Source: Xylocopilactobacillus apis
GTDB lineage: Bacteria > Bacillota > Bacilli > Lactobacillales > Lactobacillaceae
Direction of reading: 5' to 3'
DNA length: 64,000 nt
Assembly (NCBI RefSeq): GCF_033095965.1
Contig: NZ_AP026801.1
Coordinates: 1,694,001-1,758,000 of the forward strand
Of the stretch, positions 19,456-27,410 are shown piece by piece. The notes beneath the pieces were generated by a model, which did no database searches, was not told the origin of the DNA, and worked only from the letters and a program-made list of their open reading frames with translations. The translations under genes were made by a program, and so were the position numbers. The first letter of the stretch is position 1. Every line of letters starts with the position of its first letter.

Positions 19456-19494
19456 AAAAAGTTAGCAGTTTTTATTTACTACTAACTTTTTTTA
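19456..19494. terminator. Bidirectional hairpin terminator between cas3 and the fossil repeats
   Basis: AAAAAAGTTAG...CTAACTTTTTTT with arms around a short AT-rich loop; runs of A and T on both sides let it work in either direction. It would insulate the cas promoter from the upstream PTS operon. Confidence 0.6.
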
Positions 19495-19522
19495 AGTACT
19501 AACTGACAATTAAATCTCTGTC

Positions 19523-19600
19523 AATTACCCCCCGCCTATGCGGGGAAAACCACAATCCAAATCATTTTATAAGGATCACCCTCGCTCATGCAAGGAATAA
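19523..19600 (-). CRISPR. Fossil type I-E repeats upstream of cas3
   Basis: Two decayed 28-bp repeats at 19523-19550 (contains CGCCTATGCGGGGAA) and 19573-19600 (GGATCACC then TCATGCAAGGAAT) match the live repeat at most positions. Only 22 bp separate them, not 33, so the spacer has suffered a deletion. A possible third copy at about 19629 is too weak to count. Confidence 0.65.
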
Positions 19601-19729
19601 AAATATAGACTCTCCAATTTATTTTATAAAATCACACTTACAAAAAATTGGATAATGCTCATTAGAAGATTAATTCTTTCCCCTTAAATTTTCAACCCCA
19701 TTTTTAAAATATTAATTCGAGTATCATTG

Positions 19730-21574
19730 CTATTCAATTTTTACAATTTCATCCACAAATTCTTGATATGTTTTACATGCTGTTAATTTTGACACTTTAT
19801 TATCATTTATAATTACTTCAGACAGTTCATCAAAAACTTTGCGGAATTTTTTCTCATCCTTTTGACTTGAAGCCAGTACGATAATTACGTATACCCTTTG
19901 ATTTCCCCATTTAACTCCCTTTGAATTAATGTAGATAAACCATTGGCTCTTTTTTGCATCGTAATCTATTGTATGTGGTATTGCAACAAGACCAAAGGCA
20001 GTACTTGAAAGCTTTTCTCTTTCTAGAATTTTATCCTCAAATTCAGACCCTACAATTTTTTCTTTAAAAAATTGCTCAGAGACGTAGTGAATAACTTCTT
20101 GAGCAGATCGACTTCGATTATCTCTGACAAAATTTATTTCAGATGTGAATTTATCAAGCCCTATCTTTAATTCGTTAGACAAGGTCATATCTTTGATCTG
20201 TTTAAGTGCCTTTTGAATCTTATTAATATCGTTAGGCAAAAGAAAGCTAGAAATCTGTACAAAATGATGATTCTTAATAATTTGTTTTGAATTTGCGACG
20301 ATCACTAATTGAGTTTCGTCTAGAATATCAGTTTCGTCAGAAATAGCGTTTAATAAAACCATATCATTACTAAACTTCTTATCCAAAGCATCAATGGTCG
20401 TTTTTGAATTACCATGATAATCTAACATAAACAATTGACAAATTACTTTGTTTTCATTTCTAACCTGTTCTGTAACAATATTACCGACATGCAGGGCAAT
20501 AAAAGCAATTTCTTCTTCGCTAACCAAAATACCCAAGAAATTCTTTATTTCATATGCAATTAATGTTGCACACTCATAAATCGTTGGGGATGAATTTTTG
20601 ATATTTTTAGCTAATGGATTATGAACAATGTTGTTATTTTTAAATCTGTCAATCAATCTTAATAAGTGAGGCAAAAATCTTTTTTTAAATAATTCTTCAT
20701 CTAGATCTAAATCATAAGTTTTACGGACAAATAAAACTATTCTTTCGAATAATTTATTTATTTGAGAGCTTTCCGGAAGTTCTACTTTCCGTTCACCAAG
20801 TAATAGTTCAAACATTGTCTCTAATTGATTTATATCGTACTCAGACAGAGAATAATCAATATTGTCATTCAATCCAATAATAATAAGTTTGACTAAATTA
20901 TCATTAACTTTTTCTGTATCAGGATGTCTTTTCGACTTATCTGATCGATCAATCATGATTACAAGATGTAATAAAATATTGCTAAAATTAAAAGAATCTA
21001 TTTTTACATGAGCTTTAGTAATGCTTTGTCTCAAAACAAAGCTAACAACTTTAACATTAACATCCGGGAAATATTTTTGAATTAAATTTTCATTCAAAAG
21101 AGTTCCATTTAATTCATGATAAATAATAGAAGATAAAAATTTCCTTTTATTTTCTTCTTTACCCTCTACACGGTAAAAATCGCCCTCACGTATCAAGTTT
21201 AAATTAAAGTTTGAAAATTCTTGCTCCAAACTTTTTAGTTCTTTACGAAGCTCTACCTCATTAATATATAGTTGACCAGACAAATCATAAATATTAACTG
21301 CGTTCTTTGATTTCATTAACCTTCTAATGAGCCAAGAACTTCTCTGGCTAGAATTATTTGGCAGATAATCCTTTAACCCATTTATTTCAGTATTGTTCTT
21401 TATTTTATAACCTTTGGGACCACTTTTAATATCTATTCCATTCGTACGTAACTGCGCAATTTTACTTTTCACAGTTCGTTCTGATATTCCAAGTGTCATT
21501 GCAAGAGTTTTGGCAGTGATCCACGATTCATTATTTTGTCGTAAAAAATCTAGCAAATCTCTGTTGCCACTCAT
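19730..21574 (-). CDS. PRD-domain transcriptional activator with EIIA-like domain (LicR/MtlR type)
   Basis: 614 residues. HTH at about 10-60 (ITAKTLAMTLGISERTVKSKIAQL), a second HTH/Mga-like part at 85-160, PRD1 at about 170-275, PRD2 at about 285-395 (FLPHLLRLIDRF, NPLAKNIK, ALHVG), an EIIB-like segment without the expected Cys at about 400-475, and a C-terminal EIIA-like domain (GLVAIPHTIDYD with His). PTS-dependent phosphorylation of the PRD and EIIA histidines would set its activity. Last gene of the PTS operon it probably controls; a large inverted repeat at 25416-25468 is a candidate operator. Confidence 0.9.
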   Translation of the reverse strand: MSGNRDLLDFLRQNNESWITAKTLAMTLGISERTVKSKIAQLRTNGIDIKSGPKGYKIKNNTEINGLKDYLPNNSSQRSSWLIRRLMKSKNAVNIYDLSGQLYINEVELRKELKSLEQEFSNFNLNLIREGDFYRVEGKEENKRKFLSSIIYHELNGTLLNENLIQKYFPDVNVKVVSFVLRQSITKAHVKIDSFNFSNILLHLVIMIDRSDKSKRHPDTEKVNDNLVKLIIIGLNDNIDYSLSEYDINQLETMFELLLGERKVELPESSQINKLFERIVLFVRKTYDLDLDEELFKKRFLPHLLRLIDRFKNNNIVHNPLAKNIKNSSPTIYECATLIAYEIKNFLGILVSEEEIAFIALHVGNIVTEQVRNENKVICQLFMLDYHGNSKTTIDALDKKFSNDMVLLNAISDETDILDETQLVIVANSKQIIKNHHFVQISSFLLPNDINKIQKALKQIKDMTLSNELKIGLDKFTSEINFVRDNRSRSAQEVIHYVSEQFFKEKIVGSEFEDKILEREKLSSTAFGLVAIPHTIDYDAKKSQWFIYINSKGVKWGNQRVYVIIVLASSQKDEKKFRKVFDELSEVIINDNKVSKLTACKTYQEFVDEIVKIE

Positions 21575-21589
21575 GTTTATACCCCTTTA

Positions 21590-22141
21590 CTACTCTAGAT
21601 TAGAGTGTGTAGAACGTAACTTCGTATTTGTGACCAAACCCATGTTCAATGCACGAAGCATCAAACTATCAAAAACTAGTAAAGAGGTTTGCTCATATAA
21701 ACTACCCATAGGTTGGAGTGAACCTTGTTCCTCATCTTTCGTCTGCGCATCAATAACAATTACCGCATCACTTTTTTGACTTAACACTGAATCTTTATTT
21801 GCAGTAAAGGTTACAAGTTTTGCACCAACTTTAATCGCACTTTTTGCTTGAGAAATTAAAAACTCTGATTTACCACTGGCTGTGTTAAAAATCAACAAAT
21901 CTTCAGATCCAATAGCAGGTGCAGTAATTTCAGTTACTACGTGAACATTCAAACCCATCTGAGTTAAACGATTTGCAAAAGCTTTAACCATCAAGCCGCT
22001 TCTGCCTTCGCCAGATAAAAAGATTTTGTTGGAATTAAAAATTAATTTTAAAACTTCATTTGCTTTTTCGTCAGTTAAATTGCTACTGACTCCACTAAGT
22101 TCAGTACAAATTTGAATATATTCATTAGTCATGTTTAACAT
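21590..22141 (-). CDS. SIS-domain sugar-phosphate isomerase (HPI-like)
   Basis: 183 residues, one SIS domain. FLSGEGRSGLMVKAFANRL is the phosphosugar loop, and LLIFNTASGKSEFLI the second. Size and the GEGRSG motif resemble 6-phospho-3-hexuloisomerase, which interconverts a 3-keto-hexulose phosphate and fructose 6-phosphate. True substrate unknown. Overlaps the next SIS gene upstream by 17 bp. Confidence 0.8.
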   Translation of the reverse strand: MLNMTNEYIQICTELSGVSSNLTDEKANEVLKLIFNSNKIFLSGEGRSGLMVKAFANRLTQMGLNVHVVTEITAPAIGSEDLLIFNTASGKSEFLISQAKSAIKVGAKLVTFTANKDSVLSQKSDAVIVIDAQTKDEEQGSLQPMGSLYEQTSLLVFDSLMLRALNMGLVTNTKLRSTHSNLE

Positions 22142-22721
22142 CTTCCGCTAACTGCTGTCCGACTTTACCAGACGGATGATTCATTAAGAAGTTTTCCTTA
22201 GTAAAGTTTTCCTTTTTCATTATCACCGTTGCTACTACATCAAACAAGGAAATAACAGCTAATGTACTATTTGTCGCGAGCATATTAAACTCATCCAGCT
22301 CCCGATCAACCTTAATACAAACTACTAAATCTGCATCTTTGGCTAAAATTGAATCAGTATTCTCTGTTATTGCAATAATTTTTGCTTTCTTATCGATACA
22401 GTTATTTACAAAACTTGTTAATTCTTTTGTAGAACCACCCTTTGAGATAAAAATTACAACGTCATCATTTCTAATTTGACCCAATCCTCCATGAACGGCG
22501 TCCGATGGATTCAAATAAAATGCTGCAAGACCGATTACGTTCAAGGTATGCACAATTTTTCTTGCTGCCATTGCAGATGTACCACAGCCTGTTACAAAAA
22601 TATTATGCCTATTATCACCGATCATAGCTAATAGCTGGTCAATCTGATTAGCATCAATGGTCTCACCTAATTTGCTGATTTCTTCGCCTTCTGCTCTAAA
22701 AAGCTCAGAATAACTACTCAT
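22125..22721 (-). CDS. SIS-domain sugar-phosphate isomerase (KpsF/GutQ-like)
   Basis: 198 residues, one SIS domain: FVTGCGTSAMAARKIVHTL and VIFISKGGSTKELTSF. The HGGLGQI segment and the C-terminal MNHPSGKVGQQL (compare NHPGGxLG of arabinose-5-phosphate isomerases) point to the KdsD/GutQ/KpsF group, here without CBS domains. Probably an aldose-ketose isomerase for the sugar phosphate made by the adjoining PTS. Second SIS protein in the operon; different family branch from its neighbour. Confidence 0.8.
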   Translation of the reverse strand: MSSYSELFRAEGEEISKLGETIDANQIDQLLAMIGDNRHNIFVTGCGTSAMAARKIVHTLNVIGLAAFYLNPSDAVHGGLGQIRNDDVVIFISKGGSTKELTSFVNNCIDKKAKIIAITENTDSILAKDADLVVCIKVDRELDEFNMLATNSTLAVISLFDVVATVIMKKENFTKENFLMNHPSGKVGQQLAEDVKHD

Positions 22722-23238
22722 CTTTATCTCCTAAAATTACAACTTCTACTTCCCTTTTTCGTGTACGAGTTTGATCAAAATCAACAAAGAAAATTTGACC
22801 AACAGAACCAAGTAGAAGTTCTTTATGATAGATACCCAGAGACACACTTGACCCTAACAAGTCTGACCTTAAGTGTCCATCTGTATTTAGCATTGACCAT
22901 TTAAGAGCGGGATAATTTGGATCCGTTTTTTTCATTCCATAGGCAATGTGCTCAGGACCTGGACTTAAATAAGGATAATTCTCTGAAGTTTGACGAGGTA
23001 CAACCTTTTCTAGAACATTGTTTAAGTCCACCTGTAAAAAGTCGTCTTCATAGTAGTTTTTGTCGTGCATGTATTCATCAAAATATACAGAACAAGTTGT
23101 ATGTGTAGTTTGAACTAAACAAATACCATTCTTGATATCACTGCTCTTAACAATTTCCTTTACCTTATCAGTAATCATATGATAAGAAGGTCTTCCCTCT
23201 ACCGTTTCTAGCTCTAATTTCTCTAAATAAAAACTCAT
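22714..23238 (-). CDS. YjbQ/UPF0047-family enzyme
   Basis: 174 residues. Family hallmarks: VQTTHTTCSVYFDEY, NTDGHLRSDLLGSS and IFFVDFDQTRTRKREVEVVILG. E. coli YjbQ has weak thiamine-phosphate synthase activity, but its true role is unsettled. Start chosen at ATG 23238, which forms an ATGA overlap with the EIIB stop. Presence inside a PTS catabolic operon suggests action on a phosphorylated sugar intermediate; this is inference. Confidence 0.85.
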   Translation of the reverse strand: MSFYLEKLELETVEGRPSYHMITDKVKEIVKSSDIKNGICLVQTTHTTCSVYFDEYMHDKNYYEDDFLQVDLNNVLEKVVPRQTSENYPYLSPGPEHIAYGMKKTDPNYPALKWSMLNTDGHLRSDLLGSSVSLGIYHKELLLGSVGQIFFVDFDQTRTRKREVEVVILGDKDE

Positions 23239-23525
23239 GCTTCTAATTCTGCCTTCACTTGTTCCCAAACTTGATCAGTTCCAACGCCTGTCAACAACGC
23301 CACTCCATTAATAACTTTATCCTTGATAGAATCAGGGACAATAGTGGTTGAAATAACGATGTCATAATTACCATTTTGAATATTATCTACTTCTTGACCA
23401 ACAGCAGACTGTATAATCTCTACTTGGTTGTCAAAACCATTTTTCTCAATCCAATCGTTAACTTTAGCATGAACAATAGTTGAAGTAGCATGCCCTGCAC
23501 CACACATAATTAACATTTTTTTCAT
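23235..23525 (-). CDS. PTS EIIB component, galactitol family
   Basis: 96 residues. It starts KKMLIMCGAGHATSTIVHAKV; Cys 8 is the phosphorylated residue of GatB-type EIIB. It passes phosphate from EIIA to the substrate in EIIC. Four-nt overlap with the downstream YjbQ gene and 2 nt from EIIC upstream. Confidence 0.92.
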   Translation of the reverse strand: MKKMLIMCGAGHATSTIVHAKVNDWIEKNGFDNQVEIIQSAVGQEVDNIQNGNYDIVISTTIVPDSIKDKVINGVALLTGVGTDQVWEQVKAELEA

Positions 23526-23527
23526 AA

Positions 23528-24880
23528 TTATTTACCCTCTTCTAAACCTTTTCCTGAATTATATTTTTTGATTATATTTAAGTAATATAAAAGTCCGATT
23601 ATTATAACTATCAAAATAACTAAACCAATAATCCCTAATTTCTGAGTCATCCAAGCAAATATTGAATTTGTCCACAAACCCGATAGTTCAAATGAAAATG
23701 CACCCTTTGTGTTGATGCTATAGTTAGCCAATTTGAAACTCTTCATAACAAATGGAGATAGCCAAGTAGATAAGTACAGCATTGGAATTGAATATATTAT
23801 TGCACCAATTAAACTTCTAATAATATTGCCTTTAAAGGCTCCAACTAATAATGTAAATACATAAACGTAAAGAGTTAAATCTCCCAGCGGAAGTACCTTA
23901 TTGCCTGGTAAAATCGTTGCTAAGAATAGTGATATTGGAATCATCAAAACACTAGTAGCAATTACAGCTGGATGTCCAACAGTTAAGGCGGCATCCATTC
24001 CTATATTTACTTTTTTGCCACGTAAATGCTTTTTGGTAAATTCTTGGGTGGCAGATGAAATAGGAGTCAAACTTTCCATAAACATTGAAATCATTTTTGG
24101 CATAATTTTCAAAGTTGCACCCATTTCAACACCAAGTTGTAAGACACCGGCAACGTCAAAACCTGCTAATAAACCAATACCAACTCCAACAATGAATCCA
24201 ATTACGAGTGGGTCACCAAATACTCCAAAACGTTTTTGAATTTTTTCTGGACTCGCATCAAGTTTATTAAAACCTGGAATTCGATCAAATAGCCAGTTTA
24301 AAGGCACTGCCAAAACTGTTGCTGATAAAGCCATTGTGTGAGTTACAGCAATACCTGGTAAATTATAAAAATCCTCTGTGATCGGCTGCATTAAATCAGC
24401 TAAAAGCAGTTCGAGTAAAAAACCACCACAAAGAGCGATAATTCCATAAACATAGTTGCCAGAAACTGCCCAAACTAATAACCCAATAAACGTTGGCTGC
24501 CATAAATTCCAAATATCAACATTAAGAGTTCTGGTCAATCCGATCCATACAAAAACTAAATTAATTAATATCGTGATTGGAATTGCTAGAACACCTAAAG
24601 AACTTGAAAAAGCAAGTGGCCCTCCAACGCCACATCCAACATCCATAATACTTAATGATAAGTGATAACGTGAAACCATTAATTTTATTGCTGGTTGTAA
24701 GTTTGTTGCCATCATATTGACAACCATATTCATTCCGATAAATCCTGCACTTAGAGTCAAACCAGAAATAAGTGCTTTAGATGGTTTTAATCCCACAATC
24801 AAACCCAAAATCATAATAATGATCGGAATTCCAACCGTTGAGCCCAAATTTAGGAACCAATGTATAGCTTGCATAAACAT
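23528..24880 (-). CDS. PTS EIIC component, galactitol family
   Basis: 450 residues, about 10-12 hydrophobic helices. Conserved GatC-like features: glycine-rich GLIVGLKPSKALISGLTLSAGF and a cytoplasmic loop with KKHLRGKKVNIGMDAALTVGHPAVIAT. Permease for a polyol or sugar that is phosphorylated during uptake. No alcohol dehydrogenase lies nearby, so galactitol itself is not supported. Confidence 0.92.
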   Translation of the reverse strand: MFMQAIHWFLNLGSTVGIPIIIMILGLIVGLKPSKALISGLTLSAGFIGMNMVVNMMATNLQPAIKLMVSRYHLSLSIMDVGCGVGGPLAFSSSLGVLAIPITILINLVFVWIGLTRTLNVDIWNLWQPTFIGLLVWAVSGNYVYGIIALCGGFLLELLLADLMQPITEDFYNLPGIAVTHTMALSATVLAVPLNWLFDRIPGFNKLDASPEKIQKRFGVFGDPLVIGFIVGVGIGLLAGFDVAGVLQLGVEMGATLKIMPKMISMFMESLTPISSATQEFTKKHLRGKKVNIGMDAALTVGHPAVIATSVLMIPISLFLATILPGNKVLPLGDLTLYVYVFTLLVGAFKGNIIRSLIGAIIYSIPMLYLSTWLSPFVMKSFKLANYSINTKGAFSFELSGLWTNSIFAWMTQKLGIIGLVILIVIIIGLLYYLNIIKKYNSGKGLEEGK

Positions 24881-24893
24881 CTTTTTCTCTCCT

Positions 24894-25352
24894 TTAATTT
24901 AAATCATATTTATTTAAAATCTCGTACGCATCATTAGCATTTGAAACCGCTAATAGTTCTTTGACTGCTTTTTTATTTTGACAAAATGTCATTAAATTAC
25001 TCAAAAGCTGTGACTGTTCGTGAGGCTTACTCATTGCAATCATGAAAACTAGAATAACTTTGACATCTAAATCTTTGTTTACCATGCTTTTAAAAGAAAC
25101 TGGCTGTTTCAAAGTTGCCAGTGCGATTTGTGATGTATTCACATACTCCGAATCAGTATGAGGAATAGCAACTCCTACTCCATCCCCAAGGTCTAAAGCC
25201 GTAGGAAATTCTTCCTCTCGTGCCAATACATGCTCTAAGTAGCTATCTTTTACAATGTTTTTGCTTTCTAATTCATTTGCTAATTTAGTAATTATTTCTG
25301 TACTACTCTGAACATCTACTTCAAGATTGATTATCTTTTTATCAAAAAACAT
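24894..25352 (-). CDS. PTS EIIA component, fructose/galactitol type
   Basis: 152 residues. Active His is in GVGVAIPHTDSEYV (about residue 67). Domain of the EIIA-2 family. First gene of the operon EIIA-EIIC-EIIB-YjbQ-SIS-SIS-PRD regulator; the promoter lies in the 176-bp divergent region to the epimerase gene. Confidence 0.93.
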   Translation of the reverse strand: MFFDKKIINLEVDVQSSTEIITKLANELESKNIVKDSYLEHVLAREEEFPTALDLGDGVGVAIPHTDSEYVNTSQIALATLKQPVSFKSMVNKDLDVKVILVFMIAMSKPHEQSQLLSNLMTFCQNKKAVKELLAVSNANDAYEILNKYDLN

Positions 25353-25382
25353 TCCTCTCCACCTTTCTTGATAGCTAAATAT

Positions 25383-25397
25383 TAAACGCTTTCTTCA
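25383..25397 (-). promoter_or_regulatory. Possible cre site (CcpA)
   Basis: Minus strand GAAGAAAGCGTTTAA resembles the cre consensus around the core AAGCG. It lies about 35 bp upstream of the EIIA start, where CcpA would repress. Match is partial. Confidence 0.4.
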
Positions 25398-25415
25398 AAT
25401 TTAAAAAAATAAAAA

Positions 25416-25468
25416 TTGCACGCTAAGGTGAAAAAATTTGAGACATATTTTTCACCTTAACTGTGCAA
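25416..25468. promoter_or_regulatory. Large inverted repeat, candidate operator of the PRD regulator
   Basis: TTGCAC-2 bp-TAAGGTGAAAAA is mirrored by TTTTTCACCTTA-3 bp-GTGCAA with a 12-bp centre: 18 paired bases in two blocks. It lies mid-way between the divergent EIIA and epimerase genes, so one regulator could act on both. No T run follows, so it is not a terminator. Confidence 0.6.
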
Positions 25469-25528
25469 ATCTTTTTTTGCGTTCAAATCAATTTTTATTT
25501 AAAAATGTTTTAAAGGAGTAATTTTTAT

Positions 25529-26173
25529 ATGATTAAAATAGCAGCATCGCTACACAGTGGACCCAAAATTAACCTAGAAAAAATATTAAATGAGTTTTCT
25601 CATGCAGACATAGATTTTTTACACATTGATGTAATGGACGGACACTTCGTACCAGAAATAGACTTTGGAGAAGGAATAGTTAAAGAAATAAGTAGTTTTT
25701 CAGATATTCCTTTGGATATTCATATGATGGTTGAAAATCCAGAGCTATTAATCAATAACTACTCATTACCAACAACAGAAGTAATTGGAATTCACGTTGA
25801 AGCAACACCTCACATTCATCGCGCTTTAACGACAATTAAAAGTTTGCATAAAAAGGCCGAAGTTATTATTAATCCTGATACCCCAGTTTCTACAATAATT
25901 CCTGTTCTTAATATTGTTGACCAAGTACTAGTTATGTCAGTCGATCCTGGAACTAGTGGCGCAAAATTTATAGACTCTACTCTTGAAAGAGTGAATTTGC
26001 TAAATGAATTACGACAAAAAAATAATTATAACTATTTAATAGAGGCTGACGGAAGCATTGATGATCGTAATATTAAAGGATTGATTGATACTGGACTCGA
26101 CGTAGCTGTTTCGGGTTCATTTATCTTTAAAGATAATGTTGAAAAGCAAATTCTAAAATTAAAAAATATTTAA
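25529..26173 (+). CDS. Ribulose-phosphate 3-epimerase family protein
   Basis: 214 residues, TIM barrel. Motifs: IAASLHS, LHIDVMDGHFVPEIDFG, LDIHMMVENPE, GIHVEA, VMSVDPGTSG and IEADGSID. Metal-binding His and Asp residues of the RPE family are present. Outside a pentose-phosphate context and opposite a galactitol-type PTS operon, it may be specific for another sugar phosphate, as AlsE is for allulose 6-phosphate. RBS AAAGGAG. Separate from any housekeeping rpe. Confidence 0.88.
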   Translation: MIKIAASLHSGPKINLEKILNEFSHADIDFLHIDVMDGHFVPEIDFGEGIVKEISSFSDIPLDIHMMVENPELLINNYSLPTTEVIGIHVEATPHIHRALTTIKSLHKKAEVIINPDTPVSTIIPVLNIVDQVLVMSVDPGTSGAKFIDSTLERVNLLNELRQKNNYNYLIEADGSIDDRNIKGLIDTGLDVAVSGSFIFKDNVEKQILKLKNI

Positions 26174-26228
26174 AAAATGTTTTTCAAAAAACATTATTAA
26201 CAATGACTATTTGTGACCATGCTCTAGC

Positions 26229-26271
26229 CAAAAAAAAACGCCCTGCATCCAAAAAGGATCAGAGCGTTTTG
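26229..26271 (-). terminator. Rho-independent terminator of the small membrane-protein cluster
   Basis: On the minus strand AAAACGC...GATCC, loop TTTTT, GGATG...GCGTTTT followed by more T. It lies 3 bp after the stop of the 65-residue gene. On the plus strand it could also end the epimerase transcript. Confidence 0.8.
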
Positions 26272-26273
26272 CT

Positions 26274-26471
26274 TTATTCTGACTTTGTTCTAAACATCAG
26301 ATTTCTAAATTTGCTGCTTACCAACAGAAGAACAACCGTCCAAACAACCGCAAATGCGATATAAATTAGAAAATCTGCTAAATAATTTTGAGCTGGAATA
26401 TTAAAAGATTTCAACATCAAAAAGGTAACAATTAAATCTACGAAAAACATTGGCCAAAAATATTTTACCAT
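26274..26471 (-). CDS. Small two-helix membrane protein
   Basis: 65 residues with two hydrophobic helices (about 5-25 and 33-53) and a basic C-terminus (SSKFRNLMFRTKSE). No family recognised. RBS AGGAGAAA. Downstream member of a cluster of three small membrane-protein genes, ended by a strong terminator. A role as an immunity-type or stress protein is possible but unsupported. Confidence 0.65.
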   Translation of the reverse strand: MVKYFWPMFFVDLIVTFLMLKSFNIPAQNYLADFLIYIAFAVVWTVVLLLVSSKFRNLMFRTKSE

Positions 26472-26563
26472 CTTAATTTTCTCCTAGTGCTTTGATAGGC
26501 CTTATCATATCGCCTTTTCAACTTCACAGTGGCAATATTTTTTTAACGTTAACTTTTAATAGA

Positions 26564-26869
26564 TTATCGTTCTGGACTGTTTTCATTTAAAGAATTATCA
26601 ACATAATTCCAGTACTGGCCGCGGGGATCTCCCTTTTTTCTTTCTTTGTTATCAAGAGCCATTATCACCATGTCGAAAACCAAATAAATTCCTATGCAAA
26701 CTTCTGCGAGAATATTCCATCCGGCCAAAAACTTCAAAAAACAAGCTGCCAACGTAATTACGACTGCAATTACAAATACAGGATCTAAAAAACGGTGGTT
26801 AAAAATTCTAATCGCCGTATATTTAGTAGGATATTTTTCAATAATTTTTTGATAAAAATTTCTTCTCAT
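26564..26869 (-). CDS. Small membrane protein, paralogue of its neighbour
   Basis: 101 residues. Shares with the 89-residue protein at 26881-27150 the N-terminal EKxPTKYT motif, two central helices and a C-terminal x-G-P/D-x-x-x-YWN ending (RGQYWNYV against EYRYWNF). The two are a tandem duplication. Function unknown. 11 nt separate the genes, so they are co-transcribed. Confidence 0.65.
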   Translation of the reverse strand: MRRNFYQKIIEKYPTKYTAIRIFNHRFLDPVFVIAVVITLAACFLKFLAGWNILAEVCIGIYLVFDMVIMALDNKERKKGDPRGQYWNYVDNSLNENSPER

Positions 26870-26880
26870 TCAACACTCCA

Positions 26881-27150
26881 TTAAAGGAAATTCCAATATC
26901 TATATTCAGGTCCTTCTTTTTGCCTTAAGTTTAAATCTAAGGCCAATGTGACTAAGTACAATAAAAGATAAAATCCACTGATTAGCTTCATTAAATCATT
27001 CCAAGCAGATAAATCGGAATTTAAAAAAGACATTATTACTGACAGATCAGCTGTTATCAAAGGAAAAATCAGCCAATAATAAAATTTCATAATTGGCGTA
27101 TACTTCGTCGGGTGTTTCTCTAGTAAGACCTGAAACTTCATCTTTTTCAT
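26881..27150 (-). CDS. Small membrane protein, paralogue of its neighbour
   Basis: 89 residues with two membrane helices, motifs EKHPTKYT near the N-terminus and YRYWNF at the C-terminus shared with the next gene. First gene of a three-gene cluster divergent from a LysR regulator; the 260-bp gap between them has several AT-rich promoter-like stretches but no motif I can assign. Confidence 0.65.
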   Translation of the reverse strand: MKKMKFQVLLEKHPTKYTPIMKFYYWLIFPLITADLSVIMSFLNSDLSAWNDLMKLISGFYLLLYLVTLALDLNLRQKEGPEYRYWNFL

Positions 27151-27410
27151 TTTAGATCCCTCTTTAATTGAATAAATTATAAATCTGCTTTGTTAAACAA
27201 TGGATAAAATTACCTTAATTGAACTTTTTAACGCATTAACGTTTATTAATTGCGTTCACGTTTTACGTAAATTCATCATTACAATACAATTAAATCAAAT
27301 TATTGTCTTAGTTGAATCAGGCTAAAGAATGATTATTGGAATTAAACCTCATTGGTACCTTAATTTATAATCATTTATAATTAGCTTAATTAACAAATTA
27401 GGAGATCGGG

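Noticed and set aside
19621..19660. Possible third fossil CRISPR repeat
   Set aside because: Only AATCAC and scattered bases agree; not separable from chance in AT-rich DNA.
26535..26555. Single TTTAACGTTAAC upstream of a small membrane gene
   Set aside because: Only one box; a LytTR site needs two.
27225..27275. Cluster of ACGTT/ACGTA motifs upstream of the small membrane-protein genes, like LytTR boxes
   Set aside because: Spacings are 13, 19 and 26 bp, none near 21; not the regulator geometry seen elsewhere.
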